This document shows positions 7,653 to 15,179 of a DNA stretch of 64,000 nt, in pieces (the first letter of the stretch is position 1; every line of letters begins with the position of its first letter). The DNA comes from Leisingera sp. SS27. GTDB lineage: Bacteria > Pseudomonadota > Alphaproteobacteria > Rhodobacterales > Rhodobacteraceae. Made by a program: the position numbers and the translations under genes. The notes below the pieces were generated by a model. The model saw nothing but the letters and a program-made list of their open reading frames with translations, ran no database searches and was not told the DNA's origin. The stretch is taken from the NCBI RefSeq assembly GCF_028368855.1, contig NZ_JAQNCY010000014.1:52259-116258 (forward strand), in the 5' to 3' direction.

Positions 7653-9751
7653 TGCCGCGCCTCGCGGCGGCGGCGGCCGGCGCCCGGCGCGGCCGGCACC
7701 GAGGGCAGCGTGCCGGTGCGCCGCCGCGGGCCGGATTTCGGCGGCAGCGGCGGCGGATTGCTGTAGCCCGGCACCAGGTCCTGCAGCAATGCGCGGACCG
7801 CGCTGCTGCGGCCTGCGCGGGCGGCCTGCTCCAGCTTCAGGATCATCGCCCGGAGCCGGGAAATCGGCACCCCGTCGGGGCGCGCCGCGCTGATCCCTGG
7901 AATGCCGGGGTCGCGGCGTTCCTCACTGGCGTCGAACAGCTCCTCGAACAGCTTTTCACCAGGCCGCGGGCCGATGAACTTGATCTTGATGTCCTCATGC
8001 GGGGTGCGCCCGGCGAGCCGGATCATCCGCTCTGCCAGATCGGTGATCTTGACCGGCCGCCCCATGTCCAGGACGAAGATCTCGCCGTGGCTCATCTCCA
8101 GCGCCAGGCCGCTGGCGGCGGCGACCAGCGTCAGCTGCACCGCCTCGCGGATGGTCATGAAATAACGCTCCATCCGCGGGTCGGTCACGGTCAGCGGGCC
8201 GCCCGCCGAGATCTGCCGCTGGAACAGCGGGATCAGCGAGCCGGAGGAGCCCAGCACATTGCCGAAGCGCACCGAGAAGAAGCGGGTGTCCTCGCCGGTC
8301 TCATTGGTGACCCGGTCCTGCGCCTGCACATAGAATTCCGCCACCCGTTTGGTGGCGCCCATCACATTGGTGGTGTTCACCGCCTTGTCGGTGGAGATCT
8401 GCACCATGGCGATGGCGCCGCAGCTGCGCGCCGCATCCGCCACGTTGCGGGTGCCGATCACATTGGTCAGCACGCCTTCGCAGGGGTTCTGCTCGACCAG
8501 CGGCACATGTTTCAGGGCGGCGGCATTGAACACCAGCTCGGGGCGGTGGCGGGCAAACACCGCCTCCACCCGCGCCGCATCGCGGATGCTGCCGACATAG
8601 ATCCGGCGCGGCACTTCGGGGAAGTTCTGATCCAGATCCATGCCGATGGTATAGGCGTTCAGCTCGCAGTGATCGAACATCACCAGCTCGGCCGGCTTGA
8701 ACGACGCGATCTGGCGGCACAGCTCCGAGCCGATCGAGCCGCCGGCGCCGGTGACCAGCACCCGCCGCCCGGCCAGCAGCTGGCGCAGCCGCGAGCGTTC
8801 CACCGCGGTCTGGGGCCGGTCCAGGATATCCTCGGGCGCCACATCCTTGAGCCGCGCCCGGCGGCCGCCGGTGCCGCTCTCGATCTCATCAAGCCCCGCC
8901 AGCCGCGACACCGCAATGCCATGCGCCTCGCACCATTTGACCAGCCGGGCAATGCCCTCGCTGTCGAAATGGGTGACCGGTTCGGTCAGCAGCAGCCGCT
9001 GCGGCAGCAGGTTCAGACCCTCGAGCCAGGCGATCACCCCTGCGGGGTCGCGCAGCGAGCCGGTGATCTGCACGTCGTGGAAATAGAGGCCTTCGGTGTT
9101 GCGGGCATCATCGATGATGCCGACCGGATGGTAGCGCGAGCCGGTGTGGCGCAGCGAGCGCAGGAACAGGTCGCAGCTGGTGCCGGTGCCGGCCAGCAGG
9201 ATCGGGATGCGTTCCTCTTCGCGGGCCTGCAGCCGCTGGCGGCGCCGGATGAACTCGCGCCGCCGCGCCGCCACCCGCAGCGTGCAGAGCGCAGGCACCA
9301 GCAGCAGGAACTGGATGAGATGGAGCAGCAGCGGGATGGCAGCGGCCGCGGGCAGCAGCGCCGCCAGCGCGGCAGTGCCCGCCACCGCCAGCAGCGCGCC
9401 CTTGAGCACGGTGGCGATATCGCGCAGCGAGGTCGACTTGGTGTGGCGCCGGTAAAAGCCGGCCAGCGGGAACACCGCCGCAGCAGCCAGTCCCGACAGC
9501 GCCGCCAGGCTGGCCAGCAGCGGGCCGGGACCCGGCCCCCGCACCGCAGGCGGCGCCAGCCCGTAGGCCAGGAGACCGGCCAGGACGGCCGCCAGAACAG
9601 CGGCCAGCAGATCGCCGGCCACCAGGCGGCGGTTGGCCTTCAGCTCCGCCGCCATCTGTTTCCTAGCACGGCCCAGCCACCCGGCCAGGCCGCCAGCCAG
9701 CCCCTTGGCCTCTGTCACATTCCCGGAAAAAGAAAACCCATACCCCGGCAT
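7649..9751 (-). CDS. membrane-anchored NDP-sugar 4,6-dehydratase (CapD/WbpM/PglF family)
   Basis: About 700 aa. Four transmembrane segments lie within residues 40-175, then a CoA-binding-like Rossmann domain, then an SDR domain starting with GAGGSIGSEL near residue 335. The catalytic region is ISTDKAVNTTNVMGATKR, with Met in place of the usual SDR Tyr (SMK triad) as in WbpM/PglF. Such enzymes turn UDP-GlcNAc into the 4-keto-6-deoxy intermediate for bacillosamine- or FucNAc-type sugars. The ATG at 9751 has GGAG eight bases upstream; a GTG at 9778 is less likely. It heads the long minus-strand operon and is a paralogue of the gene at 15180-17060. Confidence 0.9.
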   Translation of the reverse strand: MPGYGFSFSGNVTEAKGLAGGLAGWLGRARKQMAAELKANRRLVAGDLLAAVLAAVLAGLLAYGLAPPAVRGPGPGPLLASLAALSGLAAAAVFPLAGFYRRHTKSTSLRDIATVLKGALLAVAGTAALAALLPAAAAIPLLLHLIQFLLLVPALCTLRVAARRREFIRRRQRLQAREEERIPILLAGTGTSCDLFLRSLRHTGSRYHPVGIIDDARNTEGLYFHDVQITGSLRDPAGVIAWLEGLNLLPQRLLLTEPVTHFDSEGIARLVKWCEAHGIAVSRLAGLDEIESGTGGRRARLKDVAPEDILDRPQTAVERSRLRQLLAGRRVLVTGAGGSIGSELCRQIASFKPAELVMFDHCELNAYTIGMDLDQNFPEVPRRIYVGSIRDAARVEAVFARHRPELVFNAAALKHVPLVEQNPCEGVLTNVIGTRNVADAARSCGAIAMVQISTDKAVNTTNVMGATKRVAEFYVQAQDRVTNETGEDTRFFSVRFGNVLGSSGSLIPLFQRQISAGGPLTVTDPRMERYFMTIREAVQLTLVAAASGLALEMSHGEIFVLDMGRPVKITDLAERMIRLAGRTPHEDIKIKFIGPRPGEKLFEELFDASEERRDPGIPGISAARPDGVPISRLRAMILKLEQAARAGRSSAVRALLQDLVPGYSNPPPLPPKSGPRRRTGTLPSVPAAPGAGRRRREARQ

Positions 9752-10177
9752 ACTCAAAACTCCAGCAACACTGGTCACTCACACGGCTGCCCGCCCCGGG
9801 GTTCCGGTTGTTTCAGGTGAGTATTTTTGCCTCTGGCAAACACGGCACAGCAAAAGGCCGGCAAAAATGTCATGCGCCCGGCTGCACAGGCAGCCCGGAA
9901 CGCCGCTCCCTATCCGCAAGCGTGCCGCCGGATCACGGTTCAACAACACGAACCCCGCCTGCGGCACATCCTGAGCCTAACGGCTGATAAGGAAGTCCCC
10001 CGGTTTATTTCCCCCCGTTAACCATAGCACAGGTTCCGCGGGCAGCAAAAAATATCCGGGCGGCGGCAAATTATGCACAGGTTTTCCACAGGATTATCAG
10101 CAGTCTTGCCGGCAGGCCCGGCACCTCCCGGCCCGCGGCTCTGGACCTGTGCCGGGCTGATTCGGGCGCCCCTGCCG
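9752..10177. promoter_or_regulatory. 426-nt intergenic leader of the 1-9751 operon
   Basis: There is no convincing gene between the stop of the exoF-like gene and the first operon gene. The stretch is less GC-rich than its surroundings and contains two DnaA-box-like 9-mers (listed separately). The promoter of the operon should lie here, reading leftwards, but no single -35/-10 pair stands out. Confidence 0.5.
10071..10090 (+). promoter_or_regulatory. tandem DnaA-box-like 9-mers
   Basis: TTATGCACA at 10071-10079 and TTTTCCACA at 10082-10090 both fit the DnaA consensus TTWTNCACA and lie 11 bp apart, about one helical turn, in the same orientation. They sit upstream of the polysaccharide operon that begins at 9751. 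DnaA acting as a transcription regulator here is inference only. Confidence 0.4.
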
Positions 10178-11425
10178 CTATTGCCCGGGCTGCGGCCAGC
10201 GGAAGCTGCGGCTGACCTCCAGCGTGTCGCCGGGCTGCAGCAGGGACTGCGGCCCGGCCGCTCCGGGCGCCGCGCCGCCGGGGCGGATGATCCGGTAGCT
10301 GACCACGGATTCACCGCCGCCCTGGCCTGCATCCGGGCCCGCGGGCAGGCCTGCGGCCAGCGCTTCGGCATGCAGCAGCCGGGCGGTGGCCAGCCGGGTG
10401 CTGAGGCCCGCGATGTCCTGCTCCACCTCATTGAGGCGCACCAGATTCTGCGAGCGGGCGTCACCGGTCAGCTCCAGCGCATCGCGCTCGGCGCGGTTCA
10501 GCTGCTGGCGGGCGGTCAGCCGGGCGATCTCCAGGTCCAGCCGCTTGGCCTCCAGGTCATTGAGCGCGGTGGTCAGCGAGGACACCCGGGCGCTGACCGT
10601 CAGGCCGCGCTCGCGCAGGCTGCTGGCGGTTTCCAGCTCCTCTTCGGTCAGGGCGATCTGCTTGTCGCGCAGAGTGATCTGCGCGGTCAGATGGCTGATC
10701 TGCTGGCGCAGCACCTGCTGCAGGTCGCGGATCCGGCTGCCCTGCGCCGTCCGCGCCGCCTGCGCCGCCGCCAGGATATCGGCTTCGAGGCCGGAGGGCG
10801 GCGCGCCCGCATCCGGCGCCGCACCGCTGCCGGGATCCGACAGCGCCTGCAGGTCTGCGGCCAGCCGCCGCCGCTCCTCCTCCAGCGCCGCGATCTGGCC
10901 GCTGAGCAGCCGGACCTCTCCCTGCAGCCGCAGCGGCTGCAGGCTGTTGCCGGCGCTGTCCTGCAGCGGCAGCCGCAGCAGCCCGCCTGCCAGCGCCAGC
11001 GCCTGCTGCGCCGTCAGGCCCGGGCGGAACGGATAGGCGCCGGGGGCGGCCGCATCGCCCAGCACATAGACCGGCAGATGGCCGGTCACCCCGATCGAGA
11101 TATGCGGCGGCTCCGCCATGCCGATGCTGCGCCGCAGGATCAGCGCCAGCTGCTCCGCCAGCCCGGCCGGTGTCTGCCCGGCCGCCTCCACCTGCCCGGC
11201 CAGCGGCACCAGAAGCGTGCCGTCGGGCTCCAGGGTATATTCCCCCGACACCCCCTCCCATTGCAGGTAGGCGGCCTTGTCCATGTCCCAGCGCAGCGCC
11301 CGGAGCAGGATCTCATCCTGCGGCTGCAGCCGGTAGCCCTGCGCCCGCACCGCCGTGGCCGCCGCCCCGGCCAGCAGCGCCAGCACCAGGAGCAGCCCGG
11401 TCAGCCCATGCCGGATCCCTGTCAT
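10178..11425 (-). CDS. polysaccharide biosynthesis/export protein, ExoF-like
   Basis: Periplasmic export protein of 415 aa. A signal peptide of about 28 residues ends at AVRAQG. It is followed by YRLQPQDEILLRALRWD (polysaccharide export domain), an SLBB-like segment PVYVLGDAAAPGAYPF, a long coiled coil from about residue 165 to 340, and a short C-terminal beta region. Length and order match ExoF of Sinorhizobium better than the Wza type found at 18963. Start at 11425 has GGAG eight bases upstream. It is transcribed towards the operon starting at 9751 and divergently from the sugar transferase at 11701. Role: export or periplasmic coupling of an exopolysaccharide. Confidence 0.82.
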   Translation of the reverse strand: MTGIRHGLTGLLLVLALLAGAAATAVRAQGYRLQPQDEILLRALRWDMDKAAYLQWEGVSGEYTLEPDGTLLVPLAGQVEAAGQTPAGLAEQLALILRRSIGMAEPPHISIGVTGHLPVYVLGDAAAPGAYPFRPGLTAQQALALAGGLLRLPLQDSAGNSLQPLRLQGEVRLLSGQIAALEEERRRLAADLQALSDPGSGAAPDAGAPPSGLEADILAAAQAARTAQGSRIRDLQQVLRQQISHLTAQITLRDKQIALTEEELETASSLRERGLTVSARVSSLTTALNDLEAKRLDLEIARLTARQQLNRAERDALELTGDARSQNLVRLNEVEQDIAGLSTRLATARLLHAEALAAGLPAGPDAGQGGGESVVSYRIIRPGGAAPGAAGPQSLLQPGDTLEVSRSFRWPQPGQ

Positions 11426-11700
11426 GTTCTCTCTCCCGCGTCTGCCCCGCCCGGCGCCACAGCGCGCCGGCCCCGAAGGCCCATGATAACCATGGCGCAT
11501 TTCCGGCAAACGGCAATGCAGAGCCGCAAAAGGCTCCAAGAGACCCCGGCAGCGGCCGCATTTGACTGCCCCGCAAGCCGGGCTACCGTCTTTGCAGTAT
11601 TTTGCAAAACGGCGGGAGGGGGGCCTGGCGTTTCTGAAGGCCTGCCGCCTGCATCCCGGCTCCCGTTTCCGGGCCGTTCCATCCGGATGTGGTTGCTGCC

Positions 11701-12333
11701 ATGCACAGGCTGCTGGAAATTCTCATATGCGTCATCGCGGGCATGCTGCTCATGCCCTTTTTCGTGCTGGCCTGCGGCGCGGTGCTGGTGCTGCTCGGGC
11801 GGCCGCTGTTCTTCAGCCAGGTCCGGGCGGGCCGGAACGGGGTGCCGTTCCGCCTGGTCAAGCTGCGCAGCATGCACAGCACCTGCGATGCGCAGGGCGC
11901 GCTGCTGCCGGATGCGGCGCGCCAGACCCGGATCACCGCACTGATCCGCCGCCTGCGGCTGGACGAGCTGCCGCAGCTGGCGCTGATCCTGCGCGGCCGG
12001 ATGGCGCTGGTGGGGCCGCGGCCGCTGCTGCCGGAGACCATCGCCGCCTTTGGCGAGGCCGGGCGGCGGCGCGGGCAGCTGCGCCCCGGGCTCACCGGCT
12101 GGGCCCAGGTCAGCGGCAACACCCTGCTGGCGGACCGCGAGAAGCTGCAGCTGGACCTGTGGTATGTGCATCACCGCTCTGCGGCGCTGGACCTGCGCAT
12201 CCTCGGCGAAACCATCGGCGTGGCCCTGGGCGGCGAGCGCCGCAGGCCGCGGCGGCTGGCGGCGGCCGCCCGCTGGCTGCAGGCCCAGGAGCCGGGACTG
12301 GGGCTGGGCTGCGGACAGGAGGTGCCGGCATGA
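11701..12333 (+). CDS. initiating sugar (phosphoglycosyl) transferase
   Basis: Small monotopic phosphoglycosyl transferase (about 210 aa) of the PglC/WcaJ C-terminal type that moves a sugar-1-phosphate onto undecaprenyl phosphate. One N-terminal hydrophobic segment (residues 5-30) is followed by LVKLRSMH, RLDELPQLALILRGRMALVGPRPLLP and RPGLTGWAQVSG, the standard family blocks with the Asp-Glu pair. A GTG at 11689 is an alternative start. Its stop overlaps the formyltransferase ATG. With the following formyl-, deacetyl- and aminotransferase genes it probably loads a formamido or amino sugar made by the dehydratase at 7649 or 15180. Confidence 0.88.
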   Translation: MHRLLEILICVIAGMLLMPFFVLACGAVLVLLGRPLFFSQVRAGRNGVPFRLVKLRSMHSTCDAQGALLPDAARQTRITALIRRLRLDELPQLALILRGRMALVGPRPLLPETIAAFGEAGRRRGQLRPGLTGWAQVSGNTLLADREKLQLDLWYVHHRSAALDLRILGETIGVALGGERRRPRRLAAAARWLQAQEPGLGLGCGQEVPA

Positions 12334-13247
12334 AGACGGTTTTTGTCGGCGCGGTGGAAGGATCGGCCCGGGCGCTGCAGGCAATCTGCGCCGCGGGCCA
12401 TGCCCCGGCCCTGGCCGTGACCCTGCCGCCGCAGCTGGCCGCCCGGCATTCCGATTACGCCGATCTGGCGCCCTTGGCGGCGCGCTACGGCGTGGCGCTG
12501 CACCACACCGCCCGCAGCGAGGACCCCGCAACCCTGGCGGCGATCCGCGCCATCGCGCCGGACCTCATTCTGGTGATCGGCTGGTCGCAGCTCTGCAGCG
12601 CGGAGTTCCGGGCGCTGGCGCGGCGCGGCTGCCTTGGCTTCCACCCGGCGGCGCTGCCCCGGCTGCGCGGCCGCGGGGTGATCCCCTGGACCATCCTGCT
12701 GGGCTGCCGCGAGGCCGGCGCGACCCTGTTCTGGCTCGGCGGGGGCACCGACGACGGCCCGGTTGCCGCCCAGGCCCGCTATGCGATCGACCCGGACAGC
12801 ATCACCGCGCGGGGCCTCTATGACCAGGCGCTGGCGGCGCTGGAACAGATGCTGCCGCCGCTGCTGGAGCGGATTGCCCGGGGCGAAATGCCCTCGGTGC
12901 CCCAGCCTGCAGAGGGCGCCAGCCTCTGCGCCCGCCGCCGCCCGGAGGACGGGCGCATTGACTGGACCCGGCCCGCGGCAGAGATCCACCGGCTGATCCG
13001 CGCCTGCGGCCCGCCCTACCCCGGCGCCTTCACCGAAACCCCGGACGGCGCGCCGCTGGTGCTGACCGGGGTGCGCCATTGCCTGCGTCAGGACTATTAC
13101 ATCGGCCTGCCCGGCCAGGTGCAGGCGGTGGAGGGCCGCCATTTCACCGTGGCCTGCGGCGACGGCGCCTGCCTTGATATCCTGGAATGGTCCGGGGCGG
13201 AGGCGCCGCCGCCGCTGCACGGCAAGCTGGGAGGGCGCGCGCCATGA
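12330..13247 (+). CDS. sugar N-formyltransferase-like protein
   Basis: Formyltransferase-family enzyme (305 aa): N-terminal Rossmann-like folate domain (1-190) and a C-terminal OB-like domain with RRRPEDGRIDWTRPAAEIHRLIRA. Such enzymes transfer formyl from N10-formyl-THF to the amino group of an NDP-sugar. The catalytic block reads GFHPAALPRLRGRG: His105 and Asp141/142 are present, but the Asn of the usual NxH is Gly103. Overlapping ATGA junctions on both sides place it in a four-gene operon with sugar transferase, PIG-L deacetylase and aminotransferase. The context argues for a 4-formamido sugar rather than formyl-Met-tRNA. Confidence 0.8.
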   Translation: MKTVFVGAVEGSARALQAICAAGHAPALAVTLPPQLAARHSDYADLAPLAARYGVALHHTARSEDPATLAAIRAIAPDLILVIGWSQLCSAEFRALARRGCLGFHPAALPRLRGRGVIPWTILLGCREAGATLFWLGGGTDDGPVAAQARYAIDPDSITARGLYDQALAALEQMLPPLLERIARGEMPSVPQPAEGASLCARRRPEDGRIDWTRPAAEIHRLIRACGPPYPGAFTETPDGAPLVLTGVRHCLRQDYYIGLPGQVQAVEGRHFTVACGDGACLDILEWSGAEAPPPLHGKLGGRAP

Positions 13248-13930
13248 CCCTGCTGGCAGGAGACGGACCGGTGCTGGTTGTGGCACCGCATCCGGATGAC
13301 GAGGTGCTGGGGGCGGGCGGCACCATCGCCCGGCTGGCCGCGATGGGGCGCCAGGTGCATGCGGCCATCGTCACCCGCGGCCGCGAAGAGATCTTTGGCG
13401 CCGCGCAGATCGATACCGTGTGCCGCGAGGCCGAGGCCGCCCATGCCCATCTGGGGGTGGCCCGGACCCATTGGCTGGGGTTTCCGGCCGCGGAGCTGGC
13501 AGAACAGCCGCACGGGGCGCTGAACGGCGCGCTCAGCGCGCTGGTGCAGGCGCTGGCGCCGTCGCTGGTGCTGGCGCCGCATCCCGGCGACATTCATCTC
13601 GACCACCAGCTGAGCTTCCTGTCCTCGCTGGTCGCCTGCCGCCCGCATCAGCCCGCCTATCCGGCGATGGTGGCGGCCTATGAAACGCTGTCGGAGACCA
13701 ATTGGAACGCGCCCTATCTGACACCGCCCTTTGTCCCGAACCTGTTTGTGGACATCAGCGGCGATGCGCTGGAGCGCAAGCTGGAGGCGTTCCGGCTGTT
13801 TGAAAGCCAGTGCCGCAGGGCGCCGCATGAGCGCGCGCCGGAAAGCCTGCGGGCACTGGCCACGTTGCGCGGGGCAACGATCCACCGCCCCGCTGCCGAA
13901 GGATTTGTACTGGTGAGACTGGTTGTGTGA
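13244..13930 (+). CDS. PIG-L/LmbE family deacetylase
   Basis: Zinc-dependent N-acetyl deacetylase of 228 aa. The motif APHPDDEVLGAGG gives His16, Asp18-Asp19 and a third ligand in HPGDIHLDH near residue 118. Family members deacetylate N-acetylhexosamines in glycans, GPI or mycothiol pathways. ATGA overlap with the formyltransferase gene. Its likely job is to free an amino group on the sugar so that it can be formylated, or to trim N-acetyl from the 2-amino position; which one cannot be decided. Confidence 0.87.
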   Translation: MTLLAGDGPVLVVAPHPDDEVLGAGGTIARLAAMGRQVHAAIVTRGREEIFGAAQIDTVCREAEAAHAHLGVARTHWLGFPAAELAEQPHGALNGALSALVQALAPSLVLAPHPGDIHLDHQLSFLSSLVACRPHQPAYPAMVAAYETLSETNWNAPYLTPPFVPNLFVDISGDALERKLEAFRLFESQCRRAPHERAPESLRALATLRGATIHRPAAEGFVLVRLVV

Positions 13931-13942
13931 GGGGGACGCGCC

Positions 13943-15142
13943 ATGCAGCAATGGCCGATTTACGATGAGGAGCAGATCGCCGCCGCCGCGGCGGTGCTGC
14001 GCTCGGGCAAGGTGAACGCCTGGACCGGGCCGGATGTGGGGGATTTCGAGCGCGATTACTGCGCCTATACCGGCGCCGCCCATGCCATTGCCATGGCCAA
14101 TGGCACGGTGACGCTGGACTGCGCGCTCAGGGCGCTGGAGCTGCAGCCCGGCGACGAGGTGATCGTCACCCCGCGCAGCTTCATCGCCTCCGCCAGCGCG
14201 GTGCTGATGGCGGGCGGGGTGCCGGTGTTTGCCGATATCGACCGCGACAGCCAGAACATCACCGCCGCAACCATCGCGCCGCTGATCACGCCGCGCACCC
14301 GCGGCATCCTGCCGGTGCATCTGGGCGGCTGGCCCTGCGACATGAAGGCGGTCATGGATCTGGCCCGCGCCCATGGGCTGTGGGTGATCGAGGACTGCGC
14401 CCAGGCCCATGGCGCGATGATCGGGCCGCGCCATGCGGGCACCTTCGGCGATTTCGGCTCGTTCTCCTTCTGCCAGGACAAGATCCTGTCAACCGGCGGC
14501 GAGGGGGGCCTGCTGCTGACCAGCGATGAGGAGCTCTGGTCCCGCGCCTGGAGCCACAAGGACCATGGCAAGGACTATGACACCGTGTTCAACCGCAGCC
14601 ACCCGCCCGGCTTCCGCTGGCTGCACAGCGCCGCGCCCGGCACCAACCTGCGGATGGCGGGCCCGGCCGCGGCAATCGGCCGGGTGCAGCTCAGGCGGCT
14701 GGACCAGTGGCGGGCGCAGCGCACCGCCAATGCGCAGCTGCTGGCGGTGGCGCTCAGCCCCTGCAGCCTCTTCCGGGTGCCGCTGCCGCCGCCCGGGATC
14801 ACCCATGCCTATTACCGCTTCTATGCCTTTGTGCGCCCCGAAGCGCTGGCGCCGGGCTGGTCGCGCGACCGCATCCTGGCAGAGATCAATGCGGCGGGCT
14901 TTCCCGCCTTTTCCGGCAGCTGCTCCGAGATCTACCGCGAAGGCGTGTTCCGCAGCCGCGGCCTGGGGCCGGACCATCCGCTGCCCAATGCCCGCGAGCT
15001 GGGTGAAACCAGCCTTGCCTTTCTGGTTGATCCGGGCTGGAGCCTGGAAGACACCCACCGTCTGGCGCATTGCGTGCAGCAGGTGGCAGCCCGTGCCGAA
15101 GCCCGCAGCCGACGCCGTCCGGCGGCAGGCACCGGCGGCTGA
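13943..15142 (+). CDS. DegT/DnrJ/EryC1/StrS sugar aminotransferase
   Basis: PLP-dependent sugar aminotransferase of 399 aa. The Schiff-base lysine is present as Lys180 in SFCQDKILSTGGEGG, in contrast to the His180 protein at 1030-2235. Asp151 in VIEDCAQAHGA is the PLP-nitrogen contact. It should aminate the 4-keto-6-deoxy intermediate made by one of the two membrane dehydratases. The gene has GAGGGGG upstream and starts 12 nt after the PIG-L stop, ending the plus-strand operon. It converges with the second dehydratase gene 37 nt away. Confidence 0.88.
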   Translation: MQQWPIYDEEQIAAAAAVLRSGKVNAWTGPDVGDFERDYCAYTGAAHAIAMANGTVTLDCALRALELQPGDEVIVTPRSFIASASAVLMAGGVPVFADIDRDSQNITAATIAPLITPRTRGILPVHLGGWPCDMKAVMDLARAHGLWVIEDCAQAHGAMIGPRHAGTFGDFGSFSFCQDKILSTGGEGGLLLTSDEELWSRAWSHKDHGKDYDTVFNRSHPPGFRWLHSAAPGTNLRMAGPAAAIGRVQLRRLDQWRAQRTANAQLLAVALSPCSLFRVPLPPPGITHAYYRFYAFVRPEALAPGWSRDRILAEINAAGFPAFSGSCSEIYREGVFRSRGLGPDHPLPNARELGETSLAFLVDPGWSLEDTHRLAHCVQQVAARAEARSRRRPAAGTGG

Positions 15143-15179
15143 ACCGCGGCGGGCGGCCTCAGCGCCGCCGGCGCCGGGT

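Noticed and set aside
15152..15169. Six-bp hairpin between converging aminotransferase and dehydratase genes as a terminator
   Set aside because: Short stem, no U-tract on either strand; not distinguishable from background in GC-rich sequence.
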